Assembly (NCBI RefSeq): GCF_046054195.1 | Contig: NZ_JBEQCS010000001.1 | Span: forward strand, 186,001 to 250,000 | From: Celerinatantimonas sp046054195 | GTDB taxonomy: Bacteria; Pseudomonadota; Gammaproteobacteria; Enterobacterales; Celerinatantimonadaceae | Direction of reading: 5' to 3' | Length of the DNA stretch: 64,000 nt | Shown here: positions 26,306 to 34,672 of the stretch, in pieces | How the letters are laid out: each line of letters starts with the position of its first letter | Position numbering within the stretch: the stretch's first letter is position 1 | Made by a program: the position numbers and the translations under genes | Notes under the pieces: model-generated | Told to the model about the DNA's origin: nothing | The model's input: only the letters and a program-made list of their open reading frames with translations | Database searches by the model: none

Positions 26306-28433
26306 GCTGGCACTGTCCTGAACTTTGACTATCTGAGACAAACGTATCCGTTTGTGGCAGGTAGCTTTGGTTGAGCTGATATTGGTCAATGCGCATCTGT
26401 GGTGCCTGCCAAGGACCATCTAATAGCTGGCTGAGTAAGACACATCCTTTGTCAGTAATCCCGATACTAAGCGCATTGTAGCTCTGGTGAGTTAAATCTA
26501 TCTGTCCGCTTAAGAGCCAGTTATAAGGTTGGCTGGGCAGTTGCGTCTGGACAATTTGAGCAACACCGCGCGTGATATCCACGTTTAGCTTCGCTTGATT
26601 AAATAAAGTTGCACCTTCGGGGATCTGTTCTGGGGTTTTCCATAGTGCTGAAATGCCTTCGCTGAGCAGTGCTTTGTGAGCAGGAAGTGATGTTTTTGGA
26701 CTATTGAGCAGCTGTTGCCATAGCGGTTGCAGGTTGCGATTAAATGCTAATTGGGAGCTGCTTGCAGAAAGCTGGCCGCTGACACTTGCAACACCCTCAC
26801 TTAGCGACCCGGAGAAGCTGCCATCAGCTTCTAAATCGCCACCGAGTTTAAAATCGCGGCTTAAAGTAAGCCTTGATAGCGGTGAAATATCTAAAATTAA
26901 CGCGGATAATTTACCCTGCCACGGCAAACTTGGCAGTTGATTTTGGAGTGTGCTTTGCCACTGGAATTGCCCTTGTGGTAGCTCACCATATAAGTTGATA
27001 TGCGTTTGTTTGGGATCCTCGTTAGGCCCTAAATCTAAGCTGGCATTGTTAATAATCAGGCCGCGAAAGGCAACATCGGGGGCCTGCCAGAAGAAACTGG
27101 TATCAGGGTGAAGCGCTTGTTTAAGCGATACGAGCTTGCCTTTATCGAGTACATTTAGATTGCTTAGCGACACGTCCATTGTGTGAATCGAGAGTGGCAG
27201 TTCACTGTTGTATGAGAGCAGTTTAATGCCATTGAGGCTCGCTTGAGAGATGTTGAGCGTAACAGGCCATAGCTTTTTAAGTGTCTCAACGGTTTGTTCA
27301 CTCGTCTTGGAAAGTGCGATGACTGCATCACTGGCATTTAAGCTGGTGATATCAAGCTGGGGCTGATTTTGCCAGTTGTAATTAAATGATGTGGTTAACT
27401 GTCCTGGTTGTAATTGGGCTGAAAACTCGCTCACTGCTAACGATTGCCCATTTAGCGCGCCTTGCAAGGATAATTTCTCAAGCGGCAGCTGATTAAACAG
27501 CATGTTATTGATATCTAAATCAAAGCTTGCTGATAATTGCGCAGGAGTATTTCGTTGCCAATGCAGCTTTAGAATATCTCCGCTGATGTTATTGATAACG
27601 ACCGGCATCGACCCTAGCTGACTTTGCAGATTCGCTGAGCTAAGCGCTAGGTCATCGATATCAACGGATTGAATAAACTCAGGTAGTGATGGCGCGGTTA
27701 CTTTTGCTAAGTCGGATGGCTGTAATTTTAAGCCATCGATTTGCATCTGATTGAGTGTGAGTTGTCCATCCCGCCAAGAGCCTTGAGTCTGAATATTGGC
27801 CCCAGCTAGCTGAAAATTAAGCTGGTCTATCTGCCATTGGTTATCGCTGATTTGTACATCAAATTGAGGATGAGTGAGCTCAATGTTAGAGCTTTTGAGT
27901 GAATCACTAATCCCACGCAGCTGCCAGCTTTTGCTGCCTTGCTGATGCCAATGGCTGATTTCAAGTTGCGCATTTTCAAGCTGTAATGGCATTTTGCCTT
28001 GGCTATCTTGCCAGCTGATTTGCGCCTGCTGGATATTGATGTTATCAACCTGATAGAGGCGAATAGCTGGAATATGAAATTGCCAAGAGGCTTGTCGATT
28101 CAGGGCAAACGTTATTTTAGGGTGAGACAAATTTAACTGCGACAGTTCAAATTTGCCCGAAAATAGCGCCAGTGGATTGAGCGTTAACGAGAGCTGTGGA
28201 CTAACGAGTGCGACATCGCCAGCTTTTGAGAGTGACACGTTATCCAGCTGCCAGTGAAATGGGTCGGTAAATTGCCAGCGGCTTTGCTCATAACTGATAT
28301 TCCAGCCTTGGCGCTCTGCCCAGTTATGCAATTGTGTCTGATAGTCATCGGGATTAAACGAGAAGATAAAAAATGTCACTGCGCACAGCAGCAACAAAAT
28401 GACGATAAAAAATAGATCTCGTATCCGTCTCAT
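26277..28433 (-). CDS. AsmA family protein
   Basis: A 718-residue envelope protein with one N-terminal membrane helix (residues ~7-27, FFIVILLLLCAVTFFIFSF) and a long beta-rich periplasmic part. FNPDDYQTQLHNWAERQGWNI followed by DNVSLS and PLALFSGKFELSQLNLSHPKI is the AsmA N-terminal pattern; the C-terminal part shows the second conserved AsmA block (FNQAKLNVDITRGVAQI; LSGQIDLTHQSYN). AsmA-like proteins are thought to move phospholipids or affect outer membrane homeostasis. It is longer than E. coli AsmA (617), so the exact paralogue is uncertain. Its 3' end overlaps the LysR gene by 29 bases. Confidence 0.88.
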   Translation of the reverse strand: MRRIRDLFFIVILLLLCAVTFFIFSFNPDDYQTQLHNWAERQGWNISYEQSRWQFTDPFHWQLDNVSLSKAGDVALVSPQLSLTLNPLALFSGKFELSQLNLSHPKITFALNRQASWQFHIPAIRLYQVDNINIQQAQISWQDSQGKMPLQLENAQLEISHWHQQGSKSWQLRGISDSLKSSNIELTHPQFDVQISDNQWQIDQLNFQLAGANIQTQGSWRDGQLTLNQMQIDGLKLQPSDLAKVTAPSLPEFIQSVDIDDLALSSANLQSQLGSMPVVINNISGDILKLHWQRNTPAQLSASFDLDINNMLFNQLPLEKLSLQGALNGQSLAVSEFSAQLQPGQLTTSFNYNWQNQPQLDITSLNASDAVIALSKTSEQTVETLKKLWPVTLNISQASLNGIKLLSYNSELPLSIHTMDVSLSNLNVLDKGKLVSLKQALHPDTSFFWQAPDVAFRGLIINNASLDLGPNEDPKQTHINLYGELPQGQFQWQSTLQNQLPSLPWQGKLSALILDISPLSRLTLSRDFKLGGDLEADGSFSGSLSEGVASVSGQLSASSSQLAFNRNLQPLWQQLLNSPKTSLPAHKALLSEGISALWKTPEQIPEGATLFNQAKLNVDITRGVAQIVQTQLPSQPYNWLLSGQIDLTHQSYNALSIGITDKGCVLLSQLLDGPWQAPQMRIDQYQLNQSYLPQTDTFVSDSQSSGQCQLKPASSPAQ

Positions 28434-28488
28434 GAAGGTTCAGGCCTTTATTTAGCATCACATCTTACATAAAGCTACAGCATAAATT

Positions 28489-28518
28489 AAAACGGCTATT
28501 TGTCTATGTTTATAGCCG
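28489..28518 (-). terminator. Possible terminator between permease gene and AsmA gene
   Basis: On the - strand, CGGCTAT (28518-28512) pairs with ATAGCCG (28499-28493), followed by TTTTAATTT. This would stop the siderophore operon before the AsmA-family gene. A weaker stem (GTTGG / CCAAC, 28658-28676, then a T run at 28651-28646) sits just after the permease stop. Confidence 0.5.
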
Positions 28519-28665
28519 ATTAAACCACAGGCATCTAAAAATCCTAGCGTCTTTACACAACTACTTGAACCTGAACAATTAATTCTAGCAAACTTATCAA
28601 CAATCAATGCCGTTTATTAAGCGGTTTTAAGCGTCTCTTGCGAAGAAAAAACTGATTGTTGGGTG

Positions 28666-29691
28666 TTAATTCCAACCTTTTTTCACCCGATGTAACACCA
28701 AAATAAACATCGGCAGACCTAAACATTCGGTAATGATCCCAATTGGAATTTCAACCGCTGCGACGGAGCGGGCAATGCAGTCAGCAATGACTAAAAATAC
28801 TGCTCCGAGGATGGTACTGGCTGGGAGCAATCGGCTATTGCCTGGGCCCACGAGGAGCCTTGCAACGTGTGGCGCGAGCAGACCAATCCAGCCAATCATG
28901 CCGGCGATAGAAACAGATAACGCACTGATGAGCGTTGCCAAAGCAATGACCAGATAGCGAATGAAAACCACTGGAACACCTAGCGTTTTAGCTTCTTGAT
29001 CGCCCATTGACATCACATCAATCGCGCGTCCTAATAGCCACAAGACAACCGTCGCCACACCGATGGGTATCGCCAGATATAGGCTTTGGGTGAGATTTGC
29101 CCGACCAAGACTGCCCATTAGCCAATAGGTAATCGATGGCAACTGATCTTGTGGGTCCGCCACATATTTAACAATCGATAACAGTGCGCTAAAAAGCGCT
29201 GAGCTAATCATTCCTCCCAAAATGAGCATCACCAGCGATCCGGAGCCAAACAGCTGACCAATGACAATACCAACCACCACCGCAAACAAGCCAAACCCAA
29301 AGGCCCAAATTTGCAGTACGCCATCGCTCTGATTAAGCAACATCGCTAGAGTAGCGCCAAACGCAGAACCGGCTAGAACGCCTAAAATTCCTGGTGAAAC
29401 CAGTGGATTGCGAAAGATAGCTTGGTAGGCAGAACCTGCGGTGGCTAGCGCCATGCCAACTAATATAGCTGCAAGGATCCGCGGAAAGCGAACTTGCACA
29501 AAAATATCATCAAGAATGTTCCACTGTTGGGGCGCCATCTTTTGCCATCCCAAAGAGGCGCTCACAAAATGCATGACATCCATTAGATGCACAGGATAAT
29601 TGCCAATAGTTAGGGCTATGAGCAAGGTCGCCAGAAGGATGATAATCAGGAGTAAAAATTGGCTGTAACTGTGAACTTTATGCCATTGCAT
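28666..29691 (-). CDS. FecCD-type iron-siderophore ABC transporter permease
   Basis: A 341-residue membrane permease of the FecCD/BtuC family with about ten helices. Family features are VRFPRILAAILVGMALATAGSAYQAIFRNPLVSPGILGV near residue 75 and LLAPHVARLLVGPGNSRLLP near the C-terminus, the loop that contacts the ATPase. The start is the ATG at 29691, with AAGGA ten bases upstream, which makes it overlap the ATPase gene by 14 bases. It is the last gene of the uptake operon. Only one permease gene is present, so it presumably works as a homodimer. Confidence 0.92.
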   Translation of the reverse strand: MQWHKVHSYSQFLLLIIILLATLLIALTIGNYPVHLMDVMHFVSASLGWQKMAPQQWNILDDIFVQVRFPRILAAILVGMALATAGSAYQAIFRNPLVSPGILGVLAGSAFGATLAMLLNQSDGVLQIWAFGFGLFAVVVGIVIGQLFGSGSLVMLILGGMISSALFSALLSIVKYVADPQDQLPSITYWLMGSLGRANLTQSLYLAIPIGVATVVLWLLGRAIDVMSMGDQEAKTLGVPVVFIRYLVIALATLISALSVSIAGMIGWIGLLAPHVARLLVGPGNSRLLPASTILGAVFLVIADCIARSVAAVEIPIGIITECLGLPMFILVLHRVKKGWN

Positions 29692-30472
29692 CGGCGTAAT
29701 CCTTTTTAATTTGCCTTTGACAAACCAAACTAAGTTCATCCTGGCTTAGCTCATAGAGCTGGCTTAGTTTTGTCTCGGTCAGTACTTCTGCTGGTTTGCC
29801 TTGACCTATCAAATGGCCTTGTCTCATCAATACCGCGCGGGTTGCTATCGCGGTGGCGTGTTGTGGATGATGGGTACTCATCACAACTGCAAGGCCAGTT
29901 GAGGCTAACTGGCGAAGATGCGCCAGTAACCGCGCTTGATGGCCAAAATCTAAGGCTGAGGCTGGTTCATCCAGTACTAAAATACTTGCGCCTTGAATGA
30001 GTGCTCGACACATCAGCACAATTTGCTGTTGGCCGCCTGAGAGCTGTGGATAAGGTTTTTGGCTTAAATGGGCCAGATGAAATCGTTCTAATAGCTTCAT
30101 AATTCGTGCTTGGCTGTCGATTGGCGAAGCACCTAAAAAATGGCGCTGGCTAAACAATCCCATCGCAATAACATCACAAACTTTATATGGAAATGGACAT
30201 TCATGATGCTGCGGCACGTATGCAATATGGCGAGCAATTTCTTTGCGCCGATAATGGCTAAGGGGTTTGTTATTGAGTAACACCAGCCCCGAAGATGGTT
30301 TAATTAGCCCCAGCATGAGCTGTAAAAGCGTGCTTTTACCCGCGCCATTGGCTCCGAGCAGCGCGACAATCTCACCGGGTGTAACGCTTAAACTTATCTG
30401 ATTCAAAATAGGCTGAGCACCATAGTGGAAACTCACCTGTTTAACCGCAAGTTCACAAAGAGCCTTTGGCAT
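29678..30472 (-). CDS. Iron-siderophore ABC transporter ATP-binding protein
   Basis: A 264-residue cytoplasmic ATPase of the FecE/FepC/BtuD class. Walker A is GANGAGKST at about residues 39-47, the Q-loop is in YVPQHHE, the signature is LSGGQQQ and Walker B is ILVLDEPAS, with the switch histidine in STHHPQH. All catalytic parts are intact. It begins 11 bases after the binding-protein gene and overlaps the permease gene, so it is translationally coupled. Confidence 0.95.
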   Translation of the reverse strand: MPKALCELAVKQVSFHYGAQPILNQISLSVTPGEIVALLGANGAGKSTLLQLMLGLIKPSSGLVLLNNKPLSHYRRKEIARHIAYVPQHHECPFPYKVCDVIAMGLFSQRHFLGASPIDSQARIMKLLERFHLAHLSQKPYPQLSGGQQQIVLMCRALIQGASILVLDEPASALDFGHQARLLAHLRQLASTGLAVVMSTHHPQHATAIATRAVLMRQGHLIGQGKPAEVLTETKLSQLYELSQDELSLVCQRQIKKDYADAMA

Positions 30473-30483
30473 GCTTGACTCCT

Positions 30484-31599
30484 TTAGTGACGGACAATGA
30501 CAAGTGGCCCAGGATGCAAAAATTTCTGAGCCTCGGTGCGCGTGAGTGTTACATCATAAAATTTCTGATAAAAACGAATGGTTTCATGGATCATATCAAT
30601 ATCGCTAAACGCTTTGGGATAGAGCGTCTTGGCCATCCATAGAAACTGCAGCGCTTGTTCTGAGGTTTCCCTGCTCCAGAAAAACAGCCCGCGGGGATTA
30701 ACTAAAACGTGCCCGTTTTTAACCGCATTGATTGTTTGCCATTGCCGGTTGTGCTCAATGGATTTGGCGCTGCGTGCAAACATGGTGACGATAACATCCG
30801 GATTTGCGCCAATAATCGATTCAATATTGGTATTGGCTTGCCCGTAATGAAATGAACCTAACTGCCAATTTTTAGCAATATTGATAGCCCCGGATAAATC
30901 CATCCAATCTTGATTTAAAGAAGGGCTTCCGGTGGTGGTTAACGGTTGCCCTGAGGCTAGATAAACACTGCGGCGTTGATCGAGCGGGATTGATTTTAAG
31001 CGTTCGCTAACCAACTGCTCGTTGTGTTTAAAATAGGCCTGATAACGAAGCGCTTTTTGATAAGCCTTAGGACCTAGCAATTTCCCGGTAATTAAAACGC
31101 GCTCAATGAGTGAGTGCATCGAATTGCTATGAAAAGCACTGACCGCAATTCCTGCCCGCTCGAGTTGACGCTGTTTGGTTTTAGAAAAGCCTTCAGGGAC
31201 GAATAAAATATCAGGGTGCAGCGTGATGAGATGTTCAGCGTTGAGATCATTCGCTCCTCCCATCGTCACCAGTTGAGCGTGGCGAATGGCCGGATCGATT
31301 TGGGTAAAGGCCGGGATACTTTTCGCAACTTTTGTAGTGGCAACAATTTTATCACCAGCGCCGAGCATCACTAGAATAGAGTTTTGCGCTTCCCAAGCGC
31401 AGGCGATACGCTTAATTTTTTGCGGCACCGATATTTTTACATGCCCATAGTAGGTCACTATGCGCCGCGGCTGACTGCTTTGCACCGTCGGTATGGATGA
31501 GCGGATTTGCGCCAGCGCAAATGGGCTCACTGAACAGATGAGCAGAGCCAACAACACTGACACCTTAGCTTTTAAAAAGAATGATAAATTTGCTTGCAT
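30484..31599 (-). CDS. Iron-siderophore ABC transporter substrate-binding protein
   Basis: A 371-residue periplasmic binding protein (FecB/BtuF-type helical-linker class). It has a signal peptide (residues 1-~30, SVLLALLICSVSPFALA) without a lipobox cysteine, so it should be soluble in the periplasm. IKRIACAWEAQNSILVMLGAGDKIVATT is the start of the mature fold and AEHLITLHPDILFVPEGF marks the first lobe. Neighbours (TonB receptor upstream, ATPase and permease downstream) show an iron-chelate uptake role; the exact siderophore is not evident. Confidence 0.93.
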   Translation of the reverse strand: MQANLSFFLKAKVSVLLALLICSVSPFALAQIRSSIPTVQSSQPRRIVTYYGHVKISVPQKIKRIACAWEAQNSILVMLGAGDKIVATTKVAKSIPAFTQIDPAIRHAQLVTMGGANDLNAEHLITLHPDILFVPEGFSKTKQRQLERAGIAVSAFHSNSMHSLIERVLITGKLLGPKAYQKALRYQAYFKHNEQLVSERLKSIPLDQRRSVYLASGQPLTTTGSPSLNQDWMDLSGAINIAKNWQLGSFHYGQANTNIESIIGANPDVIVTMFARSAKSIEHNRQWQTINAVKNGHVLVNPRGLFFWSRETSEQALQFLWMAKTLYPKAFSDIDMIHETIRFYQKFYDVTLTRTEAQKFLHPGPLVIVRH

Positions 31600-31654
31600 C
31601 GTATCTTCCTTGGCAAAGTGCTGGCATCAGTTTGATGCCAGCATTTAATTGGCT

Positions 31655-33739
31655 TTAAAACTCAAGGGTTGCACTTAATTTCATTTGCAAAGGGGCCCCT
31701 AAGAAGGCGCTTGCTGAGTTGCCATCGCCGTAGATACTACCGGGAAAGATCGATACCCAATATTTGCGATTGGTCACGTTGGTTGCGTTCAGTCGTACGG
31801 TCAGTTTTTTCCCATAGAGTTTATCGGTGACGTATTTGGCTCCTAAATCCAATGTGGTGTAAGAACCCGCCCAAGTCGCATTGGTACTGTCTGCAGCTCG
31901 TTTGCCCACATAGTGAACATCGGCGTTTAGCGATAATCCTTCGATGGCTCGAAAGTCATATTCGCTTAACAGATTCGCTTGATAACGAGGAACCCCCACA
32001 ACCCGTTTATTGGAGACATCTTCGCTATAGCCATCTTTCAATTTGGCATCGATGTAGGTGAGTGAACCCATCATTTCGACTTGAGACAGTGGCGAGCCAT
32101 TTAACGAGAGTTCGATACCGTTGTTGCGCTGTTTGCCTTGTACGCCATAGATATTGGTATCGCTGTTGGTGTAGGCATAAGGGCGCGTGAGGTGGAATAA
32201 TGCTAAATGGCCTTGCAATAGTCCCCAATCGGTATTGGCTCCAATCTCCCATTGTTTACTACGTAAAGGTGCGATGACTTCGCCTGCATTGTCGGCATCA
32301 TCATCCGCTGCTGAACCTGCTTCTAAGGTATCGGCATGCGCAATGTAGGTCGTCAGTGTGTCGAACGGTTTATACATCAGCGAGACCGTGGAGCTGAGTC
32401 CATGATCTTTATAAGTTGTCTCTTTTTTACCGTCGGAATAGCTCAGCTCGTCAAATTTGCCATAACTGCCAATCAGTAATGTTGAGAAATAGCGGTTAAA
32501 GTCAATGTGATCGCTAAGCATAAACGATTGCACTTTGGTTTTGCTCGAGTGAGTCGAGCTGCGATAAATATCCCAGTTATATCCGGAGGTTCCAACCACC
32601 AATGAGTGTTTGATTGAGCCAGTATGCACGGTGCCGTTTAAATGAGCGGTGTTACTGGTGATGACAAAGCGCATTGGGCTGGCATCGCGAGTCGTAGTGG
32701 TGACGGTGCCATCACTGCCGATGGTGTTGCGCACGCTATCGAGTGTGCGCCGCGCAATTTGGTGTAGAACGCCAGCGGTCAATGACCAGTTTGAATTAAT
32801 CTGTTGAATTAATTTGGCGCTTTCCATAGTGGTATCTAATGTTGGACCATAAGCGCTGTTTGAATAGCTGGTATTTTTCGGATCGAATGCTTTGGGAAGG
32901 CCGGTTGACGCTGAATAGCTAAAACCGCCAGGGTAACCAAATCGTTTGTATTTGTAATAACTGCCGTTAAGTTCAATGGTGGTGTGTTCAAACGGATGAA
33001 AATCAAGTGCACCACCGGCCATCTTGCGGTTTAAGGATGAACCTGAAACATAACCATCACCTTGCTCTTTTAATACATTAAACCGATAACCAACATAGCG
33101 AGAGGGCGAGCCGCCAAAATCACCGGCCAGAGTGTGAGCCCCATCTTTGCTATAGCCTGCGGTGAGTTTATTTAAATACTCTTTGGTTGGGCGTTTAAAG
33201 GCAAAGTTAAAGCTGCCCGCTGGGGTTGCGGGTCCATACACGGCGCCCGTTAAGCTGTGAATAATTTCTACTCGCTCAAACAGTTCCATGGGCTGTGCGG
33301 TCGTGATAATTGCGTTCATCCCATCGATATGGCTGTTATCAACTACGCTACCTTCCATCCCGCGGCTTTGCGGGCGGCCAATATCGACGCCACCACGAGC
33401 TTCCATCTGCGTGGATGAATCATATTTTAGAGCATCATTAAGGCCGCTGATTTGGCGATCTTCGAGTAGATCTTCGCTCAATACCGTTGCTGAATAGGGC
33501 AAATCAAGCAATTTTTGTTTGCCCAGAGCACCCAGTGAGGCCTCTTTGGGAGAATATTCGTCAGCTTTGGTACTTTTCTGACCCTGAACAACCAATTGCG
33601 GCTCGGCGGTGACTTCAGAGCTCTGATTGTTGGTTGTTGTCGTGGCGTTTGAGTCATCGGCAAATGCAGGAGAGAATATGTTGCTGGCGCAAAATATCCC
33701 TATGGCGAGCGATAATTTACTACGTTTAAACGTATCCAT
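31655..33739 (-). CDS. TonB-dependent siderophore receptor
   Basis: A 694-residue outer membrane receptor. The signal peptide (residues 1-~24, LSLAIGIFCASNIFSPAFA) is followed by a possible TonB box (LVVQGQ), a plug domain (LPYSATVLSEDLLEDRQISGLNDAL; RGMEGSVVDNSHIDGMNAI; GAVYGPATPAGSFNFAFKRP) and a 22-strand-type barrel that ends in the terminal phenylalanine of outer membrane proteins (LSATLEF). I use the ATG at 33739; the longer frame from 33847 has no signal peptide at its start. First gene of the operon; the binding protein gene follows after 55 bases. Ligand unknown. Confidence 0.93.
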   Translation of the reverse strand: MDTFKRSKLSLAIGIFCASNIFSPAFADDSNATTTTNNQSSEVTAEPQLVVQGQKSTKADEYSPKEASLGALGKQKLLDLPYSATVLSEDLLEDRQISGLNDALKYDSSTQMEARGGVDIGRPQSRGMEGSVVDNSHIDGMNAIITTAQPMELFERVEIIHSLTGAVYGPATPAGSFNFAFKRPTKEYLNKLTAGYSKDGAHTLAGDFGGSPSRYVGYRFNVLKEQGDGYVSGSSLNRKMAGGALDFHPFEHTTIELNGSYYKYKRFGYPGGFSYSASTGLPKAFDPKNTSYSNSAYGPTLDTTMESAKLIQQINSNWSLTAGVLHQIARRTLDSVRNTIGSDGTVTTTTRDASPMRFVITSNTAHLNGTVHTGSIKHSLVVGTSGYNWDIYRSSTHSSKTKVQSFMLSDHIDFNRYFSTLLIGSYGKFDELSYSDGKKETTYKDHGLSSTVSLMYKPFDTLTTYIAHADTLEAGSAADDDADNAGEVIAPLRSKQWEIGANTDWGLLQGHLALFHLTRPYAYTNSDTNIYGVQGKQRNNGIELSLNGSPLSQVEMMGSLTYIDAKLKDGYSEDVSNKRVVGVPRYQANLLSEYDFRAIEGLSLNADVHYVGKRAADSTNATWAGSYTTLDLGAKYVTDKLYGKKLTVRLNATNVTNRKYWVSIFPGSIYGDGNSASAFLGAPLQMKLSATLEF

Positions 33740-34287
33740 ATTGGTAATATCCGTATTAAAAGCAAAAACCACATATCTTCCAGACCCAAACTTATTGTGC
33801 TTGTCGATCTTTGTTGTCGATGCGTGAGTCGAGAAAATACAAATCAATACCGAGTCGGGCAGGCATGCGAACAGAGCAGCGCGGGTTTATTACAGAGTTC
33901 AGACATCAACCAATTTAGGACTGCATTGGATGATTTTCGTTATGTATTTTTTTATATAACGAAGGTCACATACAAGATATATTTTGTCAAATAGTTGTCA
34001 TATGAATAAGTAGGTAACTTGTCATTAGATTGATATTTGTCAATTAACGAGATTTGCTGGAAGAGATAAATTTTGGTAGATAATTCAGAATATTATGTTT
34101 TTTAATGAGTTTTTAAAGTTGAACTGTAGGGTATAAAAACAAAAATATTATCTGTTTAGAATATAATTCTGAAATATGTCAATATTTTCAGGTTTTTTGT
34201 TTTGATGACAAAAAAAGCAATGAGCCAGTGTGGGCCAATTTGAAAACTATCTTAAAGTGCCCACGCAGTCACAATTAAAAAAGCGGG
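33740..34287 (-). promoter_or_regulatory. AT-rich upstream region of the siderophore operon
   Basis: No gene is supported in these 548 bases. They contain four direct TTGTCA repeats (33984, 33995, 34019 and 34037), and GATAATTCAGAATATTATG at 34079-34097, which matches 12 of the 19 positions of the Fur box consensus. AT-rich inverted repeats lie at 34144-34190. The region probably controls the operon, but the sites are more than 240 bases from the receptor start, so the mRNA leader would have to be long or another promoter lies closer. Confidence 0.4.
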
Positions 34288-34297
34288 CTAAGCGCCC
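34277..34297 (-). terminator. PAAR gene terminator overlapping its stop codon
   Basis: On the - strand GGGC, loop GCTTA, GCCC, then GC and six Ts. The stem includes the last sense codons and the TAG stop of the PAAR gene. Short but well followed by Ts. Confidence 0.65.
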
Positions 34298-34575
34298 ATA
34301 TTCACGCTTGTGGTGCCAATCGTGACGCCGCCACAATCAACACTGCCACCGGTAATCGCCGCGGCTTTACCATCAATAATGACCGATGATGAACCTGAGG
34401 CAATGGTTCGTGAGTGTTTAGGACTGTTGGGCTTGTCATGTGGCGCGAGCGGATCGCCCACTCGAGCCGCTGGAATATTATCTATTTTTACAGTTCCAGA
34501 CCCTGCTGTTACCGGGGTTGCATAATAACCATCATGAGCTGTTCCAATATCACCGACAATCACCGCTTTAGGCAT
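34288..34575 (-). CDS. PAAR domain-containing protein
   Basis: A 95-residue single-domain PAAR protein, the sharp cone that caps the VgrG spike of type VI secretion systems. The repeat-like GDIGTAHDG, VKIDNIPAARVGDPLAPHD, VIIDGKAAAITGGSVDCGG and VTIGTTSVNMGA segments, with conserved His and Cys for metal binding, define the fold. There is no toxin extension. No vgrG, hcp or other type VI genes are in the window, so it is an orphan here and would serve a system encoded elsewhere. It has its own terminator and stands apart from recG. Confidence 0.9.
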   Translation of the reverse strand: MPKAVIVGDIGTAHDGYYATPVTAGSGTVKIDNIPAARVGDPLAPHDKPNSPKHSRTIASGSSSVIIDGKAAAITGGSVDCGGVTIGTTSVNMGA

Positions 34576-34672
34576 GAGTCCTCCATCACTGCAAAGCTAT
34601 TAATAAGTTACATATTATGCGTAACTTTGCTGAAAAGATAAAGTGTTCAATGTTCACACTTAATTGCCAAGG

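Noticed and set aside
33797..33994. A 65-codon + strand frame upstream of the siderophore receptor
   Set aside because: No ribosome site, atypical composition, and it lies in the probable operator region of the siderophore operon.
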